A stretch of 8,102 nucleotides of DNA from contig JAIOSI010000288.1 of assembly GCA_021107695.1 (NCBI GenBank), positions 1 to 8,102 on the forward strand, read 5' to 3'. Origin of the DNA: a bacterium (lineage in GTDB: Bacteria > RBG-13-66-14). The stretch's first letter is position 1. Every line of letters starts with the position of its first letter. Shown piece after piece: positions 1 to 6,653 of the stretch. A program made the translations under genes and the position numbers. The notes beneath the pieces are model-generated. The model did not search any database. It saw only the letters and a list, made by a program, of their open reading frames with translations, and was not told the DNA's origin.

Positions 1-198
1 GCGGGTCGGGGAGCTGGCGATGCAGAAGGTGCTTTCACCCTCGCCAAAGGCCGAGTACTCGGCGAACTGCCCGGTCTCGTAGGTGAAGCTCTCCCGGAGC
101 GCGGGGTCGTTGAACTCGAGGCGGTAGGTGTTGGTGTCCGGCGCCTCGTAGTTGATTTCCTTGATCGTCATCAGGTGGGGCTTGTATAGGTTGGGCAT
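1..198 (-). CDS. FAD/NAD(P)-binding oxidoreductase subunit (HydG/FlxA type), N-terminal part only
   Basis: This is the first 66 codons of a gene that runs off the left edge. The protein begins MPNLYKPHLMTIKEINYE, followed by a TYRLEF strand, a YETGQFAEYS segment and FCIASSPTR at residues 58-66. This is the opening flavin-binding barrel of the ferredoxin-NADP reductase-like family. That family includes the gamma subunit of sulfhydrogenase/group 3b hydrogenase, AsrB of anaerobic sulfite reductase and FlxA of Flx-Hdr complexes. Members carry FAD and usually bind NAD(P)H through a C-terminal domain, which lies outside the window. The ATG at 198-196 is preceded by GGGAAAA about 8 nt upstream. In other genomes this gene usually follows directly after a HydB/FlxB-like gene. 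Here that partner (2313-3344) is separated by a restriction-modification pair. A TATATT hexamer on the minus strand (240-245) could be a -10 element, but I see no convincing -35. Family assignment is secure; which complex it belongs to is inference. Confidence 0.85.
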   Translation of the reverse strand, partial: MPNLYKPHLMTIKEINYEAPDTNTYRLEFNDPALRESFTYETGQFAEYSAFGEGESTFCIASSPTR

Positions 199-301
199 GG
201 CTGTTTTCCCATCTTAGTTTAGTGATGTTACGGCAAGCCAATATAGCATGAATCTGGAAGACGTAACGACGACATAGTTCATATTTTAGTTGCGCCTACA
301 A

Positions 302-1249
302 TTAGCTAATGAGAGTTATTTGCTGATGTATCGGAGATTGATTATTTTGGGTTGGCTCAAGGGTGTTTAGTCTGTCAATTGATTTATCAAAGTAGTTTTT
401 ATTTAGTTCAAAACCTATGAAACGCCTGTTTAGTAGCTTTGCTGCGACTGCCGTGGTTCCACTACCCATAAATGGGTCCAGAACTATTTGATTCTCTCGT
501 GTTGTAAGTCGAATAAGATACTCCATTAAATCCAGTGGTTTTTGTGCTTCGTGGATTCTCTCTTCATTTTTACGGAATCTGAATTCAAGCAGATTTGTAG
601 GACTTGATCCATTAAGCCTGCATTCATCAATATTTATTGCGCCAACCTCATTTTCGAGAATGTTATCCGTAATTGTTCCTCCAATTTTATACGGCTTCAT
701 GAACCAAGCGATTGGTTCCCAAATTGGTGCTAAGTTGCCAAGTCGCCAACCTTCCCATTTTTTTGCATCTTCAACAAGACCTCTGCGTTCAAGAACTATA
801 CTCACTCTCTGTGCTCTATGATGTGCAGATGGTTTTTTCCATGATAAAGTGTCCTTTAACAAAAAACCACTATCCTCAAAGGCGTTGATCACTCTATGTA
901 TGGTTCTTCTTGCACCAAAAACGAATAAAAATGATCCTTTTTTCATTTTTGGATAAACTTTGATCGCCCAACTTTTGCACCATTCCTGATACTCTAAACC
1001 AATATTCCTGTCTGATTGCGCCCAACCATTTATCGGTTTCCCCCTACGTTTAAATCCAGATTTTCCTTCCTGTGCGGGTGATTTACCTAAGAGAGCCGAA
1101 TTTGTATTGTTATGTAATACATCCCAATCATCTATGTTAATACCATAAGGAATGTCCGATAAAAACAGATCAATACTACCATCGGTTAATTCTGGGATGA
1201 ACCCCAGACAATCACCAAGAGTGATTTTGTTTATGTAATCATTGTTCAT
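302..1249 (-). CDS. Type II DNA methyltransferase, beta class, partner of the HindIII-like endonuclease
   Basis: A 315-residue SAM-dependent DNA amino-methyltransferase of the N6_N4_Mtase type. The catalytic motif SDIPYG (residues 31-36) comes first and the SAM-binding motif DPFMGSGTT (258-266) near the C-terminus, with HEAQKP (233-238) between them. This order defines the beta class, to which M.HindIII belongs. The catalytic tetrapeptide reads D-I-P-Y rather than the usual D-P-P-Y. The expected role is to methylate adenine in the site cut by the neighbouring enzyme, by analogy the first A... of AAGCTT, which protects host DNA. The gene starts 9 nt after the endonuclease stop, with AGGT 7 nt before the ATG, so the two are probably co-transcribed with the endonuclease first. 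No controller-protein gene is visible. Codon and base use is AT-rich, unlike the flanking redox genes, which indicates horizontal acquisition. The modified base and the recognition site are inferred from the partner. Confidence 0.93.
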   Translation of the reverse strand: MNNDYINKITLGDCLGFIPELTDGSIDLFLSDIPYGINIDDWDVLHNNTNSALLGKSPAQEGKSGFKRRGKPINGWAQSDRNIGLEYQEWCKSWAIKVYPKMKKGSFLFVFGARRTIHRVINAFEDSGFLLKDTLSWKKPSAHHRAQRVSIVLERRGLVEDAKKWEGWRLGNLAPIWEPIAWFMKPYKIGGTITDNILENEVGAINIDECRLNGSSPTNLLEFRFRKNEERIHEAQKPLDLMEYLIRLTTRENQIVLDPFMGSGTTAVAAKLLNRRFIGFELNKNYFDKSIDRLNTLEPTQNNQSPIHQQITLIS

Positions 1250-1258
1250 ATCTCAAAC

Positions 1259-2176
1259 CTACCTGATATCGAGAAGCCCCTTATCTACTACTGATTCAAT
1301 ATATTCAATCTTCGTCTCAATTCTATTTAGTTTGATTACTTCATTTATCGCCTCTTCTTTGGATAGTCGCATGATCCTTTCCCTTTCGGATGCAAGGAAA
1401 CCAAGTGCTTCACTTCTTGCAAGGTGAATTGATTCAATGGATGCTCTTTTTTCATCCTTCCATATACCACTAATCTTGTGATCAAAATCCAGCATCTTAC
1501 GATTTACAATTTGCCAATACGTATTTGCATCTTTTGATGGAATCATGGCTTCAATCGTTATAAATACTTCATGTACTAACTCCATTGCCCTATTTTTACT
1601 TCTTGCTTGAGCATAACGAATGATAACTGCAAGATGCGTATATGTCCCTATACAAACGGACCTTGCTCCTGCTTGTTGATAAATTTGACTTGTACGAAAT
1701 GGTAATTGATATACTGGACATACGACCATTGCATATGGTTTGCCATGCTTCCAGTCATCCATCGCTTGAATCTTAAAATCTTTTTGATTTTTTGCTGTCC
1801 TACTTAGGCGGAACGCTTTTGCGTCGGCAACGAAACTATAATCATCGGTTACACATTCAACATCAGCAACACCAGCCCGTTCTTTGAGGACTAAACTGTT
1901 GAAGCCCATGTGTGAATATGCTTCATGTATTACAATATCAGTATATTTTGAGTATTGTTTCTCTTCACTTGAATCATGACCGTATCTCTCTGGTATTGTA
2001 CCACATAGGCGCAAATGTCCCATCAGTGAATCAAGTCCCTTATTTTTTATTTCTTGATTAATTTCTTCTTCTACCCCTTCTGCATCATCAGCAAAAGTAC
2101 CACTCAATCGACTGATTTTGTCAATCCAATACTTCCGATTTCTTATTTGCTCCTTTGTGATTATCTCTACCTTCAT
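1259..2176 (-). CDS. HindIII-family type II restriction endonuclease
   Basis: A 305-residue protein, close to the 300 residues of HindIII. The central block VADAKAFRLSRTAKNQKDFK (117-136) is nearly identical to the corresponding block of Haemophilus influenzae HindIII as I recall it. It is followed by a similar stretch ending TSQIYQQ (162-168). The metal-binding PD-(D/E)XK-type residues appear as D105 in GVADVE and D118/K120 in ADAK, matching the HindIII active-site pattern. The N-terminal region ERYGHDSSEEKQYSKYTDIV (63-82) also parallels HindIII. Expected function is cleavage of unmethylated AAGCTT. The ATG at 2176 has only a weak GAGAG upstream, and no better start is visible. It precedes the methyltransferase by 9 nt. 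The pair sits in an AT-rich island between two redox genes that would normally be adjacent. Family membership is very likely; the exact recognition site is inference. Confidence 0.92.
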   Translation of the reverse strand: MKVEIITKEQIRNRKYWIDKISRLSGTFADDAEGVEEEINQEIKNKGLDSLMGHLRLCGTIPERYGHDSSEEKQYSKYTDIVIHEAYSHMGFNSLVLKERAGVADVECVTDDYSFVADAKAFRLSRTAKNQKDFKIQAMDDWKHGKPYAMVVCPVYQLPFRTSQIYQQAGARSVCIGTYTHLAVIIRYAQARSKNRAMELVHEVFITIEAMIPSKDANTYWQIVNRKMLDFDHKISGIWKDEKRASIESIHLARSEALGFLASERERIMRLSKEEAINEVIKLNRIETKIEYIESVVDKGLLDIR

Positions 2177-2312
2177 ATTAACTCTCTGGGTAATTTTGAT
2201 AGCAAATGTCTAAGTTCATCCGTATTTTGGAACACAACGAAACGCTGACCAATGCAACAGTTAAGGTGCCGTTATTGGTTCTTGTGTGTCTATATGCAGC
2301 TTACAGCCGTTA
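2177..2312. other. Right-hand junction of the restriction-modification island
   Basis: AT-rich non-coding stretch between the stop of the HydB-like gene and the endonuclease start; it must hold any promoter for the restriction-modification pair. I find no convincing -35/-10 pair. GCAGCTTACAGCCG at 2296-2309 shares its first eight bases with the palindrome that begins the repeat copies further right and may be a decayed remnant. AGTTCAT plus TATTTT at 2213-2228 resembles AGTTCATATTTT at 276-287 on the other side of the island. Confidence 0.4.
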
Positions 2313-3344
2313 CTACTTCGACGCCGATTTCATCACCTCTGTAATGTCCTGGCCGACCGGGCAGACGCGGATACAGCGACCACAGCCGACGCAGCCGGGC
2401 AGCTCCCATTTGTCCTGATATATCTTGAACTTGCAGGTGAAGCGGTTGCGCCAGCGTTTGGGCTGCCGCTCGCGGGGGTTGTGACCGGAGGAGTGGAGGG
2501 TAAAGTGGTCGAACTGGCAGCCGTCCCAGTTCTTCTTGCGCTCGCCCTTGCCCAGCTTGCCCTCGTCAACGATGTCGAAGCAGTGGCAGGTGGGGCAGGA
2601 GAAGGTGCAGGCTCCGCAGGAGAGGCAGTTTGCCACGAGCTTGGTCCACTTATCGGAGTCGTAGTTGGCGTAGTTGTCGAGCCAGCCCTTGACCGCCATC
2701 GGTACATCGCCGTCGAGGTCGGTGCGAAGAGCATCGTAGGCGGGCTTCACCGCCGCGTCGCGCTGACCGCGCTCCGGTGCCGGCGAGAAGAGGCTCTCGT
2801 GCTTGCTCAGGAACTCCTCGCCCTTCGGGCTGGCGGTCTCTACATAGTAGCTGCCATCGGCGAGAGGAGTCAGCAACAGGTCGGAGCCATCGGTGCCGTC
2901 GGGCTTGCCGCCGGTGGCGGTGCAGAAGCAGGCGGCGTCGGTCTTTGTGCAGGAGATGGCGATGATCGTCGTTACCGCCCGCCGCCTGAGGTAGAAGTCG
3001 TCCTCGTAGTCCACGGTGAAGACGGCATCGAGGCTGTGCTGACCACGGGCATCGCAGGGGCGCGCGCCGATGATCACCGTCTCCGGGAAACTCTCCGGCA
3101 GGCGGTCGTTGACCTCCACGCCCTCGGAATCGTAGGCGAAGTCAACCAGTACCTCACTCTGCGGGAAGAAGAACTCCTTCATCGAGTTGTGGGTGATGAG
3201 GTAGTCCGCCGTGAACTCCTCCGGCGAGCCAAGCTCGGCAAAGAGTACCCGACTGCCCTTCTTCTTTGGGGCGATTACCCGCTGGTTATCCAGTTGCAGG
3301 GCGGTGATCAGATCGTTCATAGAGCCTAGTTTGCCTTCGCGCAT
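2313..3344 (-). CDS. 4Fe-4S dicluster subunit, HydB/AsrA/FlxB-like
   Basis: A 343-residue cytoplasmic iron-sulfur protein. The N-terminal half carries GARPCDARGQHSLDAVF (93-109) and CTKTDAACFC (132-141), blocks typical of the sulfhydrogenase beta subunit/anaerobic sulfite reductase A family. The C-terminal half has two 4Fe-4S motifs: C240, C243, C246, C250 (then PTCHC to C255) and C318, C321, C324, C328 (CVGCGRCIRVCP). Between them, GCQFDHFTLHSSGHNPRERQ (275-294) is a family hallmark. Such proteins relay electrons between an FAD/NAD(P)H subunit, here probably the one at the left edge, and a catalytic or Hdr/MvhD partner. I chose the ATG at 3344 because AGGAG (3349-3353) lies 4 nt upstream. 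A longer frame from 3392 starts inside a repeat and gives the spurious leader MCSFKLH. ATG at 3320 (MNDLITAL) is a second possible start. The restriction-modification island separates it from its usual downstream partner. Confidence 0.9.
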   Translation of the reverse strand: MREGKLGSMNDLITALQLDNQRVIAPKKKGSRVLFAELGSPEEFTADYLITHNSMKEFFFPQSEVLVDFAYDSEGVEVNDRLPESFPETVIIGARPCDARGQHSLDAVFTVDYEDDFYLRRRAVTTIIAISCTKTDAACFCTATGGKPDGTDGSDLLLTPLADGSYYVETASPKGEEFLSKHESLFSPAPERGQRDAAVKPAYDALRTDLDGDVPMAVKGWLDNYANYDSDKWTKLVANCLSCGACTFSCPTCHCFDIVDEGKLGKGERKKNWDGCQFDHFTLHSSGHNPRERQPKRWRNRFTCKFKIYQDKWELPGCVGCGRCIRVCPVGQDITEVMKSASK

Positions 3345-3348
3345 CGTT

Positions 3349-3353
3349 CTCCT
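3349..3353 (-). promoter_or_regulatory. Ribosome binding site that fixes the HydB-like start
   Basis: AGGAG on the minus strand, 4 nt before the ATG at 3344. It supports this start over the longer frame beginning at 3392, which lies in the repeat palindrome. Confidence 0.7.
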
Positions 3354-3371
3354 AAGACTTGTCAAATGCTG

Positions 3372-3522
3372 GTGCAGCTTAAAGCTGCACATAGCTTTGC
3401 GGCAATGGTCGGGATTTAATAAAGATAACTCCCGTGTCTTACCGCTCCCGATAGTCGCTATTTGTTGATAGAGTTGTCATTGCCCTGCGGCAGGGACTAA
3501 AGTCCCTGCCCTGCATTGTCGT
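3372..3522 (-). repeat. Repeat family copy C (diverged, partial)
   Basis: A third, diverged copy of the intergenic element seen at 5234-5473 and 6654-6888. It starts with the perfect 19-nt palindrome GTGCAGCTTAAAGCTGCAC (3372-3390) followed by ATAG, as in the other copies. The CCGACC/GGTCGG hairpin module is replaced by unrelated sequence. Homology resumes at the CCGCTCC/CGCTATTTG/TTGATA block (about 3442-3480) and at a 22-nt palindrome, 3489-3510, with arms GGCAGGGACT and AGTCCCTGCC around AA, then CCTGCATTGTC. The terminal CTGGGC and CAGCGC hairpins are absent. Strand is given relative to the downstream gene; the element has no coding capacity. The palindrome end is 27 nt 5' of the HydB-like start codon. 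Confidence 0.8.
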
Positions 3523-3552
3523 TGGTGGGTCGATGGGATTGCTTCAAACTAA

Positions 3553-3598
3553 CCCCTCTCCGACCAGTGAAACGAGCTCCCTCCCTGGGTGGGAGAGG
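3553..3598. repeat. CT/GA-rich inverted repeat
   Basis: In the 331-bp gap between the second nitroreductase and the HydB-like gene. Arms CCTCTCC (3555-3561) and GGAGAGG (3592-3598) can pair around a 30-nt loop. An inner stem CTCCC (3581-3585)/GGGAG (3591-3595) with loop TGGGT is an alternative fold. It resembles a dispersed intergenic palindrome type and does not belong to the A/B/C family. Only one copy is present here. The rest of the gap (3599-3675) holds nothing I can assign except a short AGTAAG/CTTACT palindrome at 3652-3666. Confidence 0.5.
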
Positions 3599-3675
3599 AA
3601 GAGCTGAATCGCCCCTCTTTACATTTTAGTGTGCAGCAGAAGGAGTAGGATAGTAAGGTACTTACTCAAAGGTAT

Positions 3676-4458
3676 CTATTTGTCAAGTTTACGCCCCACC
3701 GGGGCGGCGTAGTAGGCGAACTCATCGTCGCCGTCCAGTTGCAGGAGCTTGTTGAGCTTGTCCTGACTAAATGCCGCCAGGGTGCAGGTTCCGCAGCCGA
3801 TGCTCTCCGCCGCCAGGTAGAGGCTCTGACCGATGTGTCCGGCATCGATGGATGTTCCGCGATGGGCGATCAGGCTGTATCGCCACTCGCAGCGGTAGGG
3901 GATCGCCACCCAGACGAAGAGTACCGCTCCGCCGAACCCTTGATTTCCCAGTGCTTCGTTGAAGCTGTCGTAGAGGTCATCTCCGCCGTAGATGAGGCAG
4001 AGTTGATGCTCCAGTGGCTGGTAGCGGTAGAGTCCCTTTGCCAGCCCCTCGACGCGCTCGATCAGCATGTAGGTATCGAAGGGATGCCGCGCCCCGCCAG
4101 ACGGCACCGTGCGCAGGGTGATGTTTGGGGCAAAAACCTTCTGCACCCCCCGGGTACACCAGAGCAGGTAGGACAGCTCCTCCAGGGTCAGTGACTCGTC
4201 GGTGAACTTCCGTCGGCTGCGCCGGGAGTTGATGACCTCAAGGAGCGGTGTCTGCCCCAGGGTCAGTTCATCCGGCGGGGTCAGGTCAATCAGCGTCGCG
4301 CCGTCGGGAGCAGGCTTCTGTAGTGGCGGAGCGGGCTTGCCGAGCTGCTGGTCGGTCTGGTGTCCCTCTGGCCACAGTTTGTCGGGGAGGTTCTTCAGGA
4401 TGTTCCGGCTGCGCTGGAGCAGCAGCCTTACCCGTTCCTCGCGCTCCTGCTCGTTCAT
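3676..4458 (-). CDS. SagB-type nitroreductase-family oxidoreductase, second of a tandem pair
   Basis: A 260-residue flavin (FMN) oxidoreductase of the SagB/ThcOx branch of the nitroreductase superfamily. Visible hallmarks are TDQQLGKPAPPLQKP (35-49), the phosphate-binding SRRSRRKF (78-85), PSGGARHPFDTY (119-130), YRYQPLEHQL (144-153) and AIPYRCEWRYS (185-195). A C-terminal ESIGCGTC (218-225) is followed by a helix, a short acidic stretch and a terminal AAPVGRKLDK. No signal peptide or membrane segment is present, so it is cytosolic. The physiological substrate is unknown; stand-alone members of this branch are often annotated simply as nitroreductases. The ATG at 4458 overlaps the TGA of the preceding paralogue (ATGA), with AAGGA 6 nt upstream, so translation is probably coupled. 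The charged N-terminal helix (residues 1-30) differs from that of the paralogue. The two proteins may form a heterodimer, since nitroreductases are dimeric with FMN at the interface; that is inference. Confidence 0.88.
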   Translation of the reverse strand: MNEQEREERVRLLLQRSRNILKNLPDKLWPEGHQTDQQLGKPAPPLQKPAPDGATLIDLTPPDELTLGQTPLLEVINSRRSRRKFTDESLTLEELSYLLWCTRGVQKVFAPNITLRTVPSGGARHPFDTYMLIERVEGLAKGLYRYQPLEHQLCLIYGGDDLYDSFNEALGNQGFGGAVLFVWVAIPYRCEWRYSLIAHRGTSIDAGHIGQSLYLAAESIGCGTCTLAAFSQDKLNKLLQLDGDDEFAYYAAPVGRKLDK

Positions 4459-5210
4459 CGCTTGTCCTTAATCCGTCCGGTGATAGCGGCATAGACGGTG
4501 AACTCATCTGCCCCGTCCACGCTTAGAAGACCGTCGGCTTTCACCTGATCGTAGGCACCGATGGCGCAGGCACCGCAGCCGATTGCCTCCGCCGCCAGGT
4601 AGAGATTCTGCGCCAGATGCCCGGAGTCCTGAGCGATGAGCTTACCGGAAAGAATAGAGTATCGCCACTCGGTGCGGTAGGGGATCGCCGTCCAGAGGAA
4701 GACCACGGCACTGTTGTAGAGCTGCCCCCGCAGGGCGGCGTTGGTATCTTCGCTCAGGTCGCCCTCACGCAGTAACACCAGTTGATGTTCCAGCGGCTGG
4801 TAGCGGTAGAGTCCCTTTGCCAAGCCATCTACCCGCTCAACGTAGAGGTAGCTCTCGAAGGGGTGCCGCGCTCCGCCGGAGGCTACTGGGCGAATGCTGG
4901 TTCCCCGGATCAGCCGCTGAATGCCCTGAGTCGTCCAGAGGAGGATGGAGAGCTGTTCCAGTGAGAGCGGTTCATCGAGGAACTTCCGCCGACTGCGGCG
5001 TTTCTTCACGACCTCCATAAAGGGCATGGTGCCGAGGGTGAACTCCGTTGGTGGGATGAGGTCAATCAGCTTCGCGCCGTCGTGAATCGGCTTTTGCAGC
5101 GGCGGGGTCGGCTTGCCAAGCTGCTGGTCGGTTTCCAGCTTCGACAGCTCGCCCCAATCGTCGGCTTTAAGGAACGCCCGCCCAGCTTTGAGTTTGTCGT
5201 TGTTTGTCAT
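4455..5210 (-). CDS. SagB-type nitroreductase-family oxidoreductase, first of a tandem pair
   Basis: A 251-residue paralogue of the next gene, with the same ordered motifs: TDQQLGKPTPPLQKP (27-41), KRRSRRKFLDE (70-80), VASGGARHPFESY (109-121), YRYQPLEHQL (135-144), AIPYRTEWRYS (175-185) and EAIGCGACAIGAY (208-220). It is predicted to be a cytosolic FMN enzyme using NAD(P)H or a protein electron donor; the substrate is unknown. I chose the ATG at 5210 (MTNNDKLKAG), with AAAGGT about 9 nt upstream. The open frame extends back to 5291, but that part translates repeat copy A (it contains MCNFKL, the same false peptide that appears before the HydB-like gene). The stop overlaps the next start by four bases. 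DNA of the pair is identical over 28 bp at 4795-4822 and 4016-4043, which suggests a duplication or gene conversion. No azole-peptide precursor or SagC/SagD genes are nearby, so a peptide-modifying role is not supported here. Confidence 0.88.
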   Translation of the reverse strand: MTNNDKLKAGRAFLKADDWGELSKLETDQQLGKPTPPLQKPIHDGAKLIDLIPPTEFTLGTMPFMEVVKKRRSRRKFLDEPLSLEQLSILLWTTQGIQRLIRGTSIRPVASGGARHPFESYLYVERVDGLAKGLYRYQPLEHQLVLLREGDLSEDTNAALRGQLYNSAVVFLWTAIPYRTEWRYSILSGKLIAQDSGHLAQNLYLAAEAIGCGACAIGAYDQVKADGLLSVDGADEFTVYAAITGRIKDKR

Positions 5211-5233
5211 TACGACACTACCTTTTGTGGCTA

Positions 5234-5473
5234 GCAGCTTAAAGTTGCACATAGTACCGACCTGCGGTCGGAAAGTCTTGTTGTATTCCACCGCTCCGCT
5301 ATTTGCTTGTCGCTGATAAATGAGGTGATTATCATAGATGAATCCATTCCACGGCGGGGATTAAAATCCCCGCCCTACATTACGCTATCTAACGAAGCGA
5401 CCAACGGGAGCGGCAGCTTACACCAAGGTTTTCTGGGCGAAGCCCAGTACTGTGGTACAGCGCACCGCGCTGT
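5234..5473 (-). repeat. Repeat family copy A, 240 bp, stacked hairpins
   Basis: Aligns along its whole length with 6654-6888. Plus-strand modules: GCAGCTTAAAGTTGC (5234-5248); CCGACC-TGC-GGTCGG (5257-5271); a linker GAAAGTCTTGTTGTA; CTTGTCGCTGATAA (5306-5319); a 22-nt palindrome at 5353-5374 with arms GGCGGGGATT and AATCCCCGCC around AA; CTGGGC-GAA-GCCCAG (5433-5447); GTAC-TGTG-GTAC (5447-5458); CAGCGC-ACC-GCGCTG (5458-5472). It differs from copy B mainly by small indels. It lies between the propeller gene and the first nitroreductase, its palindrome end 23 nt before the latter's start. It contains no transposase and no clear terminal inverted repeats. It looks like a REP/BIME- or MITE-like mosaic; the mobilising agent is unknown. 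Confidence 0.9.
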
Positions 5474-5489
5474 CTGCCTACGGGCAGAC
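5472..5489. repeat. Extra hairpin at the distal end of copy A
   Basis: GTCTGCC (5472-5478) pairs with GGCAGAC (5483-5489) around TACG. On the plus strand this gives a C(TACG)G loop of the stable UNCG kind. It is absent from copies B and C. It has no T-run on the minus strand, so it does not look like an intrinsic terminator for the propeller gene. From 5490 to 5571 I see nothing further. Confidence 0.55.
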
Positions 5490-5571
5490 CGACTTAGTTG
5501 ACACAAAACGCGGGCGTAACAGTTATCAGGCAGTATTTATAGTCGCGAAAGTGTGTCCAGCTTCAAGCGGG

Positions 5572-6609
5572 TTAGTTGTACCAGCCCCAGTCGTCTTCTT
5601 CGATGTGGTAGATGCCGGAGAAGATGCCGAGGAAGCCCTCGCCGACGTAGGTGATTGTGGTCAGGTCGCGCTGGATGATGGGGGCGGTGCCGTCGGCAAC
5701 GTCGAAGAAGATACCCAGGGGCTGCTCGAAGAAGGTCAGACCGTCGTGGTCGTAGGAGTTATTGAAGTAGATGGTGCCGTCGTTTACATAGACGAAGCTT
5801 TCGGAGTCCGGTCCCCAGCTGGGGTGGCTGTCGTTGGGGAAGCGGAATCTGAAGCGCAGCTCCCACTCGTGTTCGGTATCCAGCGACCAGGCGGTAAAGT
5901 CTTCGTCTTCGTTCAGGCATTCGATGACGAGGATTCCGTTTTCGTCGCAGGCGAGCATCAATCCGTCCGGGGAGACATCCAGCGGTGGCTTGCCCCTGGA
6001 GACGGGCAGGCTCTCGCCGCCTCTGATTGAAATCTGGAGAATCTCTCCGCTGCCAGTTTCGCGGGCGTAGAGAAGGCTGCGGGAGTCGGGAAGCCAGCGG
6101 GGCCAGCTGTTCTCAAAATCATCATTGGTGAGGGCGGCACGCTCGGAGCCGTCGGGGCGGATGATGTAGATGTCGTTGTCGCCGTCTTCGGTATCGTTAA
6201 AGGCGAGAAGCTGACCATCCGGCGACCAATCCGGATGTTGCCCCATCGTCAGGAAGGTCTCGTTATCGCCATCTCGATCCGCCAGGTAAATCTCGCTATT
6301 GCGGACATAAGCGAGGGTGCGACCGTCCGGCGACCAGGCGGGTTGTTCTGCGTCGATGATGTTCGGGGCGGTCGTCCAGACGATAATCCCCATTATAATC
6401 GCTACGATAAGCAGGTTAATGAGGATCGCCCGACCTAGGCAGGATTTCTTTGCTCCACCACCGCCGTCACTACTAGGTGTGGAAGCACTACTACGCCGCA
6501 GGGTGCGGGGTCGCGAGCCGCCGATCTCGACGAAGTTATGACCACAGTCGGGGCAGACCGCCGTGGTCTCGCTAACGTCCGATCCGCACTGTGGACACTG
6601 GAGCTTCAT
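5572..6609 (-). CDS. Membrane-anchored zinc-ribbon/TolB-like beta-propeller protein
   Basis: A 345-residue protein of three parts. Residues 5-22 form a zinc ribbon (C5, C8, C19, C22: CPQC and CPDC). A basic, Ser/Gly-rich linker (30-58, including RPRTLRR and GGGGAKK) leads to one transmembrane helix at about 61-79 (ILINLLIVAIIMGIIVW). The remainder holds at least five PD40/WD40-like blades, each with a W/V-x-PD-G/S signature: AWSPDGRTLAYV (91-102), DWSPDGQLLAF (127-137), RWLPDSRSLLYA (171-182), DVSPDGLMLA (211-220) and SWGPDSESFVYV (264-275). Positive charge before the helix predicts the ribbon in the cytoplasm and the propeller outside. Such propellers usually bind proteins or glycans; no catalytic residues are evident. 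The ATG at 6609 has GGAG 4 nt upstream within a G-run. It has no obvious link to the redox genes and lies between repeat copies A and B, so it may be a passenger. Specific function unknown. Confidence 0.85.
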   Translation of the reverse strand: MKLQCPQCGSDVSETTAVCPDCGHNFVEIGGSRPRTLRRSSASTPSSDGGGGAKKSCLGRAILINLLIVAIIMGIIVWTTAPNIIDAEQPAWSPDGRTLAYVRNSEIYLADRDGDNETFLTMGQHPDWSPDGQLLAFNDTEDGDNDIYIIRPDGSERAALTNDDFENSWPRWLPDSRSLLYARETGSGEILQISIRGGESLPVSRGKPPLDVSPDGLMLACDENGILVIECLNEDEDFTAWSLDTEHEWELRFRFRFPNDSHPSWGPDSESFVYVNDGTIYFNNSYDHDGLTFFEQPLGIFFDVADGTAPIIQRDLTTITYVGEGFLGIFSGIYHIEEDDWGWYN

Positions 6610-6653
6610 TTAACTCCCCCTGAGAAATCTACGCAATCGTCTTTCTGCGGCGG

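Noticed and set aside
2286..3329. Long plus-strand open frame over the HydB-like gene
   Set aside because: It is antisense to a gene with clear 4Fe-4S motifs; its Ala/Val/Gly-rich translation has no domain character and reflects GC-rich codon structure.
3652..3666. AGTAAG-GTA-CTTACT hairpin after the second nitroreductase as a terminator
   Set aside because: The stem is short and AT-rich with no T-run on the minus strand.
3676..5210. SagB homologues as part of an azole-peptide (streptolysin S-like) biosynthesis cluster
   Set aside because: No precursor peptide, YcaO/SagD or SagC gene is visible; the SagB-type fold alone does not imply that pathway.
5307..5501. Small plus-strand frames in copies A and B that both encode IPRRGLKSPPYI
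   Set aside because: The shared peptide is just the translation of the repeat palindrome and its flanks. The frames diverge right after and have no ribosome site.
5795..5800. AAGCTT avoidance as a sign of long residence of the HindIII-like system
   Set aside because: I find one AAGCTT in the window against about two expected by chance in 8.1 kb, which is not informative.
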